64,000 bases of DNA from Paenibacillus phytohabitans (GTDB taxonomy: Bacteria > Bacillota > Bacilli > Paenibacillales > Paenibacillaceae): contig NZ_WHOB01000062.1 in the NCBI RefSeq assembly GCF_013141775.1, positions 186,001 to 250,000 of the forward strand, in the 5' to 3' direction. The notes under the pieces were generated by a model. That model was not told the DNA's origin, did no database searches, and worked only from the letters and a program-made list of their open reading frames with translations. This document shows, one piece after another, positions 25,440-34,307 of the stretch. Each line of letters starts with the position of its first letter. Within the stretch, counting starts at the first letter, position 1. The translations under genes were made by a program, and so were the position numbers.

Positions 25440-26947
25440 CGTCCGCCACCGCCTCCGGAGAAGCCGCCTCCGCCGCCCGTCATTCCGCCGCCAGCACCGC
25501 CGCCAGTGAAGCCGCCGGTCATTCCGCCGCCGCCGAAGCTGCCGCCCATACCGCCTTGCATCTGTGTCTGCTGGGTGGATGTGTTGCCTGTTGAGATCAC
25601 AGTTGGAATGATCACTTCATCACCTTCATTCAAGCCGCTCACAATTTCGATATTGCTCTCATTATGAATACCAACCTCAACGGCAACCCGTTTCTGGCCG
25701 GATGCTGAGCTTGCTGCGGTTCTGCCGCCGGATGCGCCGCCCGGGAACTCGCCTCCGCCGTAGCCGCCACCACCACCGCCGCCGTAACCGCCGCTGCGCA
25801 TGCCCCGGCCGCCGGTCTGGCCTTCTCCGCCTTGCCATTCACCGCTCGGAGGGCCGCCCGCTGTGTCACCGCCCGGAGCTTGTCCGCCCGCCGCGTCACC
25901 GCCCGGAGCCTGGCCGCCAGCCGCATCACCGCCCGGAGCCTGGCCGCCAGCCGCATCGCCGCCCGGAGCCTGGCCGCCAGCCGCACCGCTGTCCGTTGCC
26001 GCAGATTCCCCGCCTTCGGTCACAGGTACATTCACGTAATATTTGCCGTTCACTTCGGATACCGCCTCGATCGGCACGGTCAGAATATCATTTTTCTCTT
26101 CAATGGTAATCGCCACTTCTGCGGACATGCCGACCAGTACTCCCTCAGAGTCATTCAAGCCTACAGTGACATTGAACAGGGAGACGCCGTTTGAGGAGGT
26201 TCCTTCCTTGGCGATATCAATAACCTTGCCGGCAAACTCTTTATCCTCAAGCGCATCCAGCGTAATCGTTGATACCTGATCCAGCTTGATCTGAGGAATA
26301 TCCAGTTCATCCACCTGTACAGTTACGCTCAAATTAACGTAGTCAGTCATGGTGAACAGCTCTGTACCATTTTGAGCCTGTTCGCCGTCCGTAATATTTA
26401 CAGCTGTAATCGTTCCGTCGATAGGAGCCGTTAACGGATCTGGCGGAACCATATCCTCATAGATGGCAGCAATGGAATCCTGCTGATCGGCAATATCGCT
26501 TTTGGCTTTATCAATGGCTGTTTTTGCCGATTCCAGCTCTTCATCTGTAGCATTATTCATCGCGATCGTTTTGTAATTTTCCTGCTTGTTCGTAAGCTCT
26601 GTTTTGAGATTCTCCAGCGATTTGTTGGCTTCCTTCAGCTTGTCGTCGAAATCGCCCGCCACAAAGGTAATCAGCACATCGCCTTTTTTGACGACATCGC
26701 CTTTTTTAACCATGACTGTATCCACTTCACCGGCTTCTTTGGTGCGGATGCTCTCACTGTTGATTGCCGAAACGGAACCGGAGCCGGAGACACCAACGAG
26801 GATATTTCCCTTGGTCACCATAGAGGTGTTCATGGGAGCGGCTTTGACCTGCGGGTTCTGATCCGGCCATAATACATAGCCCAGAATACCTGCAATAGCA
26901 ATAACAACAACGGCTGAGGCGATAATCATTTTCTTCTTCTTTTTCAT
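25436..26947 (-). CDS. MacA/YknX-like membrane fusion (adaptor) protein with Gly-rich tail
   Basis: The 503-residue adaptor has an N-terminal signal anchor after a KKKKK patch (hydrophobic 8-26), a lipoyl/barrel-sandwich part, a helical hairpin (about 95-150) and beta-barrel domains, as in HlyD/MacA proteins. Two low-complexity regions are unusual. The first is a tandem Gly-Gln-Ala-Pro-Gly-Gly-Asp-Ala-Ala repeat (10-residue unit, four to five copies, about 320-365), followed by Gly-rich runs. The second is a Gly-rich C-terminus of repeated GGGMTGG-type units. They probably extend into the wall. It is second in the operon after the 887-residue secreted protein. Confidence 0.9.
   Translation of the reverse strand: MKKKKKMIIASAVVVIAIAGILGYVLWPDQNPQVKAAPMNTSMVTKGNILVGVSGSGSVSAINSESIRTKEAGEVDTVMVKKGDVVKKGDVLITFVAGDFDDKLKEANKSLENLKTELTNKQENYKTIAMNNATDEELESAKTAIDKAKSDIADQQDSIAAIYEDMVPPDPLTAPIDGTITAVNITDGEQAQNGTELFTMTDYVNLSVTVQVDELDIPQIKLDQVSTITLDALEDKEFAGKVIDIAKEGTSSNGVSLFNVTVGLNDSEGVLVGMSAEVAITIEEKNDILTVPIEAVSEVNGKYYVNVPVTEGGESAATDSGAAGGQAPGGDAAGGQAPGGDAAGGQAPGGDAAGGQAPGGDTAGGPPSGEWQGGEGQTGGRGMRSGGYGGGGGGGYGGGEFPGGASGGRTAASSASGQKRVAVEVGIHNESNIEIVSGLNEGDEVIIPTVISTGNTSTQQTQMQGGMGGSFGGGGMTGGFTGGGAGGGMTGGGGGFSGGGGGR
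25855..25985 (-). repeat. 30-bp in-frame tandem repeat in the adaptor gene
   Basis: The unit encodes GGQAPGGDAA on the minus strand and is present four to five times with few changes. The copies are nearly identical in DNA, which suggests recent expansion or slippage. Confidence 0.85.
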
Positions 26948-27001
26948 TCCGATCCTCCATCTTACTCAAATAATATAAGGGGCCAGTTGTACCTGAGAAT
27001 C

Positions 27002-29665
27002 TTAAGAACCGCTTGCTTCGGTGCTGCCATTGCCTGCGGCCGCTGTAGTGCCGGTATCCGTAGTTGAAGCTGCTTTGGTCACAACATCGACGGAGTAGAC
27101 CTGTCCGCCAAGCTCTGTCCGCTGGCCTTGGAATTCGTCGTACAGAGTGAGCTTGTAAGTGCCTCCGCTTAAGTTCTTGAACAGTGAGTTGGTAATGGTC
27201 GTTGTGTAGGAGCCATAAGTTCCTACTGCCAAATCCGTTCCAAGGGACAGCGTTTTCTCGAAATATTGTCCATACGGGTCAGTAATGTGCAGAATCAGCT
27301 TATGGTCGAATGCTCCCATCTGGTAAGTTGTATCCCGCGAGAGATTGTAGTTAAATGCCAATGCAAGACTGGTGGTGCCTGATGTAATGGTGCCTGTGGA
27401 ATTTGATATGGCCAGCGTGTAAGGATACAGGGACACAGAAGTCAGGTTACCGGCAGGCGTAGGCACCACAGGAGCCAGAGTCAGTGCTGATGTATTCACA
27501 TAAGCTGTAGCCGCGGTTCCGGCTGAAGTCAGCTTACCGTCTGCAATCTCCTGGCTGACATACAGCTGGAGGCCGTTTGTGTCCACGGCAGCTGGTATAT
27601 TAGCCCAGAAGGTAACCAGAGTCTTGCCTGCAGGACTTGTGGAACTCTCCGACTGGATCGCAGTTGCCTCGAAATACTGTCCGTCTGCGGTTTTGAATTG
27701 TCCATACAGCCGGGAGAGGTCAGTCTGCCGGGTTTCTTCACTGTTCATTTCTACTTCACTGTATATGAGGTTATTGCTGGTTCCGCTGTATACAAGGGTT
27801 GAACGTTCCTTCACGCTGGCTTTTTTACCGGTCGATGTAATCTTGAACGATTCACCCACAGCCAGAGGCGTAATACCGCTGCTAAGCCCGTCCGTAGTGC
27901 CAAGAGAGAGGAACTGGGTAGTGCTGGTGCCGGAAGTCTCTTGAAGAATAATCTGGGCCAGGCTGAAATCAAGCGTATAAGGCACATGAGCAAGAACCGA
28001 GACCTGCGTGCTGGCTCCAGGCGCAAGAACCGTGCTGGTACTCTCCGTATATAGCTGTGAGGACGAGCTCAAATCCGTCTGGTCCACTTTCAGAACACCG
28101 GTAAGTGCAGGCAGAGTAATTGTTTTGGAGGAATGATTGCTGATGGTGACCTTAGCCTGTACGATATCTTCGCTGCCCCATGGCAGACGCTGCAGGGAAT
28201 TCAGTGTGACGCCGAAGGTGCCGTAGCTGTTGGTAATGCTGTTCTCTGTAGTGATATGAGTGTTGCCCGCCAGGGAATAAGGGATTTTGAAATAGGCTAC
28301 AGGCAGTATTACTTTACTTGAACTGGTGCTGGTCTCACTGCTGCCATTGCTGCCATTGCTGCCGTTGCTACTGGTGCTACTGGTGCTGCTGGTGCTGGTG
28401 CTGCTGCCCGCAGGGGCAACCATTTGCAGTTCGAGCGTATCCTGAGCCAGCTCAAGCGGAACGCTGGCGGTTAGTTCAATCAGCTTTTCTTCCAGCGGCT
28501 TTAAGGTAAGGGAGCTGAACGCAGTCGTTGTTACCGGGAAGGTATAACCTTCAGAGGATTTGACAGCAAGCTCATACGCAGGCAAAGTCACTGCTTTGGT
28601 GCCGGCATTTTTAAGGGTGAGCTGATAACTCCATACGGCATTGCCATTGTCTGCATGCACACTTGCGTCCGCGAGCTTCATGTCTACAATATTGCTGTCG
28701 ATGGAGATCTTCTTGGTATAGCCGGCCGCTACGGTGAAATCAGCTGTACCCGCAGCAGGAAGGGAATAGGAGGAGACCGGAAGATAGAGCTTCAGCCCTT
28801 CATCCAGCTTGGCGATCTGCAGCGTCATCTTGGTGACGTTCATGTAGGATGGAATCTCAGTCATATAGTAGAGCGTCTTCTTCTCCTGAGGCTGAATCTT
28901 GTATTCAGAGCTGCTGTCATCCAGCGTGAGCGTGAAGGTAGAGCCGCCCGAGGATTTCAGGTATAGGCTGTAGCCCGGGTCGGTGAGCACTTTGGTGCCC
29001 AGATTCGTGATACTGAGTCCAACCTTGGCATAGACCTTGCCGTTATATTTGTAGATTTGTGCAGACTCAGCCTTGGTGTTGACCGGAATGCTGCCGAGTT
29101 CAACTTTACGGGTCTCACCGGTAAGGGAGGACAGCGAATAATTAGAAGGAATGGTGAACGTGCCGATGCGCTGTTCATAATTGGCGGCACTGAAATTCCA
29201 GCCGTACATGTTGATTTTGAGCCCTTTGGCCGAGGCGGCTGTTCCGATATTCGCATAATATGTAATGCTGGTGCTCTGCTTAGCAGCGATCTTTTTGACA
29301 GCACTGTCTGCGCTGACCGGGATTCCCTTAATGATGCTGCCGCCGGCAGTCACGATTTTGGAGAAATAATTGACCATATTGACGCTGCTGCTTGCATTGT
29401 TAGTATAGGTGAGTGTATAAGTAAGAATATTTCCGCCGGTTTGGCTCTGAATGCCTACATTGCCCAGCTTCACACTAAGCGTGGTGCCGAGCTTGATTGC
29501 GCTGAGGCCTGTAAGACTGGAGACTTCCGTTACTGTGGCAGCTGTTTTGGCAGTGGTTGTACTGGCCGAGGCAGCAAACGCCGTGGTTCCCGCGATCCCC
29601 GCGAGTTGACTTGCAGCAAATGTACTGAGTAACAGCAGAACAAATGCCTTTCTTCGTTTAAGCAT
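27002..29665 (-). CDS. Large secreted protein of unknown function, first gene of the MacAB-like operon
   Basis: The 887-residue protein starts with a Lys/Arg-rich signal peptide and an AFAAS-type cleavage site near residue 32. The rest is built of beta-rich, Ser/Thr-rich segments that look like repeated extracellular beta-sandwich domains, for example the related stretches beginning KLGNVGIQSQTGGNILTYTL and KLADASVHADNGNAVWSYQL. A Ser-Thr-Gly-Asn linker lies near the middle (about 428-455). No catalytic motif, sorting signal or S-layer motif was recognised. It lies 54 bp before the adaptor gene on the same strand, so it is probably a partner, substrate or surface component of that transporter. 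Confidence 0.85.
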   Translation of the reverse strand: MLKRRKAFVLLLLSTFAASQLAGIAGTTAFAASASTTTAKTAATVTEVSSLTGLSAIKLGTTLSVKLGNVGIQSQTGGNILTYTLTYTNNASSSVNMVNYFSKIVTAGGSIIKGIPVSADSAVKKIAAKQSTSITYYANIGTAASAKGLKINMYGWNFSAANYEQRIGTFTIPSNYSLSSLTGETRKVELGSIPVNTKAESAQIYKYNGKVYAKVGLSITNLGTKVLTDPGYSLYLKSSGGSTFTLTLDDSSSEYKIQPQEKKTLYYMTEIPSYMNVTKMTLQIAKLDEGLKLYLPVSSYSLPAAGTADFTVAAGYTKKISIDSNIVDMKLADASVHADNGNAVWSYQLTLKNAGTKAVTLPAYELAVKSSEGYTFPVTTTAFSSLTLKPLEEKLIELTASVPLELAQDTLELQMVAPAGSSTSTSSTSSTSSNGSNGSNGSSETSTSSSKVILPVAYFKIPYSLAGNTHITTENSITNSYGTFGVTLNSLQRLPWGSEDIVQAKVTISNHSSKTITLPALTGVLKVDQTDLSSSSQLYTESTSTVLAPGASTQVSVLAHVPYTLDFSLAQIILQETSGTSTTQFLSLGTTDGLSSGITPLAVGESFKITSTGKKASVKERSTLVYSGTSNNLIYSEVEMNSEETRQTDLSRLYGQFKTADGQYFEATAIQSESSTSPAGKTLVTFWANIPAAVDTNGLQLYVSQEIADGKLTSAGTAATAYVNTSALTLAPVVPTPAGNLTSVSLYPYTLAISNSTGTITSGTTSLALAFNYNLSRDTTYQMGAFDHKLILHITDPYGQYFEKTLSLGTDLAVGTYGSYTTTITNSLFKNLSGGTYKLTLYDEFQGQRTELGGQVYSVDVVTKAASTTDTGTTAAAGNGSTEASGS

Positions 29666-29855
29666 GAAATTCCCTCCCTGTATAAAAGCCGATACTATCC
29701 AAAAGCCGCCCTGTTCTAATGAGGACAGCCAGGCTTATCTCAAAAGGGAAAATATCAAAATTGGCTGAACGTTCGCTGAAAAAAAGCCCCCAAAACCGCG
29801 CTGAAGCTTAAAGGAAGCTTAAAGGAAGATAAAAATTAACCTAAAATTGTGCAAC

Positions 29856-29884
29856 TTGTCAAAAGCGCCGTTATTGCATATAAT
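29856..29884 (+). promoter_or_regulatory. Sigma-A promoter of the pheST T-box transcript
   Basis: TTGTCA (29856-29861) and a perfect TATAAT (29879-29884) are 17 bp apart, about 55 bp before the T-box leader. Confidence 0.85.
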
Positions 29885-29939
29885 AAATAGACATATCTTC
29901 CGAACTGGAAGATCGAGTATATTTGACACAATCCGCATA

Positions 29940-30252
29940 AATGCATTGATGGAGAAGAGTACGCAGTGCCTGACTTACAGGGAGGAAGCGCCGCAGATTG
30001 AGAGCGTTTCTAAGAGAGCAGAGCTGCCGAAGTTCACTCCGGAGCAGTTCCCTGAATTCCATTCAAGGCTTCCTTGAGGGACACAGTAGGGGATACCGGC
30101 CGCAGACCGTTATTTCTGTTAAAGTGAGACAGGTCTCCGCCGGTCCGAAAGAGGGAATATTGCTCTTAAGGGAAGCGTCGCAGCCGTCTAACAAGGGTGG
30201 TACCACGGTCTTTTCGTCCCTTTACCGGGAGGAAAGGCCTTTTTTTGTTGAC
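29940..30252 (+). ncRNA. T-box riboswitch of pheST
   Basis: The leader ends with the T-box sequence AAGGGTGGTACCACGG (30194-30209), which pairs with the uncharged tRNA acceptor end. It is followed by an imperfect terminator stem, GGTCTTTTCGTCCC with GGGAGGAAAGGCC, and seven T residues ending at 30247. The 5' end TGATGGAGAAGAGTACGC (29948-) is the usual opening of stem I. A TTC triplet in GAAGTTCACTCC (30029-30040) may be the phenylalanine specifier; this is inferred from the downstream genes, not from a folded structure. Uncharged tRNA-Phe would prevent termination. Confidence 0.9.
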
Positions 30253-30282
30253 AATACGAGATTTAAGGGGGCAGTACAAGGC

Positions 30283-31317
30283 ATGAAAGAGAAATTGGAA
30301 GCATTGAAGGCCGAGGCATTGGCTAAGCTGCAGGAGGTAACCGATCCGCAGATTCTGAATGATTTGCGCGTCAAATACCTTGGCAAAAAAGGTGAGCTTA
30401 CGGAGGTTCTGCGCGGTATGGGCGGACTCAGTGCGGAAGAACGCCCGGTGATCGGCCAGGTGGCCAATCTGGTGCGCAGTGCCATTGAAGAGGTAATCGG
30501 CACGAAGCAGGAAATCTTCCAGCAGCAGGAGACACAGAACCGCCTGAATGCGGAGAAGGTCGATGTGTCGCTGCCGGGCCGCGGCCTGCCGCAAGGTGGT
30601 ATTCATCCGCTGAACCGCGTAATTCAGGAGATTGAGGATATTTTCATCGGCATGGGCTACCGGATTGAAGAAGGTCCGGAAGTAGAGACAGACTACTATA
30701 ACTTCGAGGCTCTGAATCTGCCGAAGAACCATCCGGCCCGCGATATGCAGGATTCCTTCTATTTAACAGAAGATCTTCTGATGCGCACACAGACTTCTCC
30801 GGTGCAGGTCCGCACCATGCAGGCTATGAAGGGCGAAACGCCGGTCAAAATCATCTGTCCGGGCAAAGTATTCCGCCGTGATGACGACGATGCGACCCAC
30901 TCCTTCCAGTTCCATCAGATTGAAGGCCTGGTTATCGGCCGCAATATCCGCATGAGCGACCTGAAGGGCACCCTGCTGCAGTTCATGAAGGAAATGTTCG
31001 GTCCTACAGCAGGCATCCGCCTGCGTCCGAGCTTCTTCCCGTTCACCGAGCCGAGTGTTGAGGTAGACGTGAGCTGCTTCAAATGCGGCGGAGAAGGCTG
31101 CCGTCTCTGCAAGCAGAGCGGCTGGCTGGAAATCCTCGGTGCCGGCATGGTACATCCGAATGTGCTGCGGATGGGCGGCTACGACCCTGAGATCTACAGC
31201 GGCTTCGCTTTCGGCGTAGGTGCGGAACGGATCGCGATGCTGAAGTACGGCATCGATGACATCCGCTACTTCTACACGAATGATATGGGCTTTGTGAAGC
31301 AGTTCAAGGGGATTTAG
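30283..31317 (+). CDS. pheS: Phenylalanyl-tRNA synthetase alpha subunit
   Basis: The 344-residue subunit attaches phenylalanine to tRNA-Phe as part of the alpha2-beta2 enzyme. It has the N-terminal coiled coil (about 1-85) and the class II catalytic core, with motif 2 around FRRDDDDATHSFQFHQIEG and motif 3 around GFAFGVGAERIAMLKYG near the C-terminus. The size equals the Bacillus protein. The start is the ATG at 30283, preceded by AAGGGGG; the frame is open back through the T-box leader to 29998, which is non-coding. pheT follows after an unusually long 349-bp gap. Confidence 0.97.
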   Translation: MKEKLEALKAEALAKLQEVTDPQILNDLRVKYLGKKGELTEVLRGMGGLSAEERPVIGQVANLVRSAIEEVIGTKQEIFQQQETQNRLNAEKVDVSLPGRGLPQGGIHPLNRVIQEIEDIFIGMGYRIEEGPEVETDYYNFEALNLPKNHPARDMQDSFYLTEDLLMRTQTSPVQVRTMQAMKGETPVKIICPGKVFRRDDDDATHSFQFHQIEGLVIGRNIRMSDLKGTLLQFMKEMFGPTAGIRLRPSFFPFTEPSVEVDVSCFKCGGEGCRLCKQSGWLEILGAGMVHPNVLRMGGYDPEIYSGFAFGVGAERIAMLKYGIDDIRYFYTNDMGFVKQFKGI

Positions 31318-31401
31318 AGATTTGGCGGGTGTGCGGGGTGTGTGGGATTGGATATTGGCAAGCCGGATGGATGACGGCTGTTCTATAGAATTGACTGTAA
31401 T

Positions 31402-31554
31402 AGAAGGACCGGAGGGGAATTTTGGAACTGTAGGAGCGGTAGCGTCCGCCTTTGTCACCGGATTTCAACCGCGAAAAGCGGTATAAATGAAGAAATCTGG
31501 GGACAACAGCGGCCGGAAGTCCAAATATTCTCTGTAGGAACACTGCTATACAGG
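31402..31554 (+). repeat. Dispersed intergenic repeat, copy B (between pheS and pheT)
   Basis: This matches copy A at 672-850 on the same strand but lacks the hairpin-bearing insertion of about 45 bp. It fills most of the 349-bp gap between pheS and pheT. No ORF or ribosome site is inside. The flanking bases at 31318-31401 and 31555-31650 show nothing recognisable. Confidence 0.8.
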
Positions 31555-31666
31555 AATTTTAATAGAACGAAGTTGGCATCGTGGCTTGTTCCTTATCCGT
31601 TTCCGCAAGCCAAGCATAGGGCGGCATGGAGATAAATACATCTGAAACAAAAGGAAGTGTGCGAAA

Positions 31667-34111
31667 ATGAAAGTATCAACCGCCTGGCTGGCTGATTATA
31701 TATCGCTGGACGGGGTGACCGCTGATGAACTTGCGGACAAAATCACTACCGCCGGCATTGAGATTGACGGAGTTGAACGCCGTAACAAAGGGATTTCCGG
31801 AATCGTAACCGGCTATGTGAAATCCAAAGAGAAGCATCCGGACGCCGACAAGCTAAATATTTGCATCGTGGATGCCGGACAGGGCGAGGATCTGCAGATT
31901 GTCTGCGGTGCCAAGAATGTCGCAGCGGGACAGAAGGTTCCGGTCGCACTGGTTGGCGCTAAGCTGCCCGGACTGGAAATCAAGAAAGCCAAGCTGCGCG
32001 GCGTGCTGTCGCAGGGGATGATCTGCTCGGCCAAAGAGTTGGGGCTGAACGACAAGCTGCTGCCCAAAGAGCTGCAGGAAGGCATTCTCGTATTGCCTGA
32101 GAATACGGAAGTCGGCCAGGATATTCTGAAGGTGCTTGGCCTGAACGATGAGATCCTGGATTTCGACCTGACGCCTAACCGCTCCGACTGTCTGAGCATG
32201 ATCGGTGCTGCTTATGAAGTGAGCGCAATTCTGGGCCGTGACCTGCAGCTGGCAGATCCGGCGGCAGAGCTTGTGGAAGCAGGCGGACGGGCAGCGGATT
32301 CCATCACTGTCAATATTGAAAAGGAAGAATACTGCAGCCATTATGCAGTGCGTTATATTGCCGGAGTGAAGACAGCTCCATCCCCGCTGTGGATTCAGAA
32401 CCGCCTGATGGCGGCCGGGGTACGCCCTATCAACAACATCGTCGATATTACCAACTATGTGATGCTGGAATACGGACAGCCGCTGCATGCGTTTGACGGC
32501 GATCAGCTGGCAGGCGGAACAATTGGTGTGCGGTTCGCCCGTGAAGGCGAGCTGCTGACAACACTTGACGGCCAGGAGCGCAAGCTGGAGCCGCAGATGC
32601 TTGTCATCGCTGACGGGTCAGGAGCTATCGGCCTGGCTGGCGTTATGGGCGGATTATCGACTGAGGTTACAGCAAATACCGTCAATATCGTATTGGAATC
32701 CGCCAAATTCGACGGCGGGACTGTACGCAAGACCTCGCGTCAGCTGGGTCTGCGTTCTGAAGCTTCCCAGCGCTTCGAGAAGGAAGTCGATCCGAATGCT
32801 GTCATTCCTGCACTTAACCGTGCAGCTGCTCTAATCGCCCGCTATGCTAGCGGCTCTGTGCATGAAGGTATTGTTCAGGCAGGCAGTGCCTCTGCTGAGG
32901 AGAAAGTACTGACCCTGTCACTGGAGAAGCTGAATCAATATCTGGGTACCGAGCTGTCTTTGCTGGAAGTGAAGACCCTGTTCGGCCGTCTGCACTTCAA
33001 GTGCGGTGATGCTGCCCAGGGAATCGTTGAAGTTCAGGTTCCCACGCGGCGCGGCGATATCAGCTATGATGTGGATCTCATAGAAGAGATTGCCCGCCTG
33101 TACGGATATGACAACATCCCGACAACCCTAATTGAAGGGACTACTACACCGGGGGCACTCACCAGAGAGCAGTTCCTGCGCCGTGAGCTCCGCCGCCTGC
33201 TGGCTCTTGGCGGGTATCAGGAGGTTATGGGGTATTCCTTCATCCAGCCGGAACAGAGCAAGCTCTTCCCGGCACTTGCGGACGGCAAGCTCTCCGTGAA
33301 GCTGGCGATGCCGATGAGTGAGGAACGCAGCGTGCTGCGTACCAGCCTTCTGCCGCAGCTGCTGGACATTGCCCTCTATAACACCAACCGCCGTCAAGGC
33401 GATCTGGCGCTGTTCGAAATCGGCAATGTTTTCTTCACTGATGAAGAAGTGCTTACCCGCCAGCCCGGTGAACTGCCGGTACTTGGACTGCTGCTGAGCG
33501 GTACACGTGCTGCCAAGCAGTGGAATGTAGCGGCCGAGCCTGTAGATTTCTTCGATCTTAAGGGGGCGCTTGAAACTGTATTTGCCCACCTTGGCCTTAC
33601 GGACCGCATAATCTATGAAGGGGATGCTCCTGAAGGCTACCATCCGGGACGCTCTGCTTCGGTCTACCTGCTGCAGGCTGAAGGCCGCGATAAGATCGGT
33701 ACCATCGGACAGCTGCATCCGGAACTTCAGCGCCAGATGGATCTGGAGGATACTTATGTAGCTGAAGTGCTGCTACAGCCGCTATATGATGCGGCGCGTG
33801 CCCAACTACAGTACAGTGAGCTTCACCGCTTCCCTGGTATGGAGCGGGATATAGCGGTAGTTGTAGACGCAGAAGTTCCTGCAGGGCACCTGATAGCTTC
33901 CATCCGTGAACATGGCGGAACACTGCTGCAGAATGTGCAAGTGTTCGATGTCTACACCGGCGGCAAAATGGAAGCAGGAAAGAAGAGCGTAGCCCTCTCG
34001 CTGCTGTACCGTCATACGGACCGTACACTTACCGATGAAGAGGTTGTGGAAGTGCATGACAGAGTCGTTTCTGCCCTGGAGCAAACTTTTGGCGCAGAAT
34101 TAAGAAAATAG
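31667..34111 (+). CDS. pheT: Phenylalanyl-tRNA synthetase beta subunit
   Basis: The 814-residue subunit carries the EMAP-like tRNA-binding domain (about 40-150), the B3/B4 editing domain (about 210-385), B5 (about 405-475), a catalytic-like core and the C-terminal anticodon-binding FDX-ACB domain (about 720-814; HRFPGMERDIAVVVD). AAAGGAAG precedes the ATG. It is expected to be expressed from the T-box promoter through the repeat-containing gap after pheS. An 18-bp hairpin follows its stop. Confidence 0.97.
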   Translation: MKVSTAWLADYISLDGVTADELADKITTAGIEIDGVERRNKGISGIVTGYVKSKEKHPDADKLNICIVDAGQGEDLQIVCGAKNVAAGQKVPVALVGAKLPGLEIKKAKLRGVLSQGMICSAKELGLNDKLLPKELQEGILVLPENTEVGQDILKVLGLNDEILDFDLTPNRSDCLSMIGAAYEVSAILGRDLQLADPAAELVEAGGRAADSITVNIEKEEYCSHYAVRYIAGVKTAPSPLWIQNRLMAAGVRPINNIVDITNYVMLEYGQPLHAFDGDQLAGGTIGVRFAREGELLTTLDGQERKLEPQMLVIADGSGAIGLAGVMGGLSTEVTANTVNIVLESAKFDGGTVRKTSRQLGLRSEASQRFEKEVDPNAVIPALNRAAALIARYASGSVHEGIVQAGSASAEEKVLTLSLEKLNQYLGTELSLLEVKTLFGRLHFKCGDAAQGIVEVQVPTRRGDISYDVDLIEEIARLYGYDNIPTTLIEGTTTPGALTREQFLRRELRRLLALGGYQEVMGYSFIQPEQSKLFPALADGKLSVKLAMPMSEERSVLRTSLLPQLLDIALYNTNRRQGDLALFEIGNVFFTDEEVLTRQPGELPVLGLLLSGTRAAKQWNVAAEPVDFFDLKGALETVFAHLGLTDRIIYEGDAPEGYHPGRSASVYLLQAEGRDKIGTIGQLHPELQRQMDLEDTYVAEVLLQPLYDAARAQLQYSELHRFPGMERDIAVVVDAEVPAGHLIASIREHGGTLLQNVQVFDVYTGGKMEAGKKSVALSLLYRHTDRTLTDEEVVEVHDRVVSALEQTFGAELRK

Positions 34112-34121
34112 CAGGAATTGT

Positions 34122-34172
34122 GCAAAGCCGCAGCGAATCCATTTAGAAACCGATTCGCTGCGGCTTTGCTGT
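34122..34172 (+). terminator. Terminator-like hairpin after pheT
   Basis: GCAAAGCCGCAGCGAATC (34122-34139) pairs perfectly with 34152-34169. The T run is poor (CTGTACCC follows), but the position after pheT supports termination. Confidence 0.7.
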
Positions 34173-34224
34173 ACCCTTGTGAAGTACGGAGTCCGGTTTA
34201 AATCTATGAAATGAACACGTTTTT

Positions 34225-34254
34225 TTGCCAAAGGTTAAGGAATAACGCTACAAT
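34225..34254 (+). promoter_or_regulatory. Sigma-A promoter of the zapA-like gene
   Basis: TTGCCA (34225-34230) and TACAAT (34249-34254) are spaced 18 bp, about 54 bp before the start codon. Confidence 0.7.
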
Positions 34255-34307
34255 AGCAGTAAGGAAATCAGCTTAGAATCCGCACACATACAAAGGAGGG
34301 CACAACT

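Noticed and set aside
29998..30282. N-terminal extension of pheS
   Set aside because: These codons lie in the T-box leader and terminator; the true ATG is at 30283 and gives the standard 344-residue protein.
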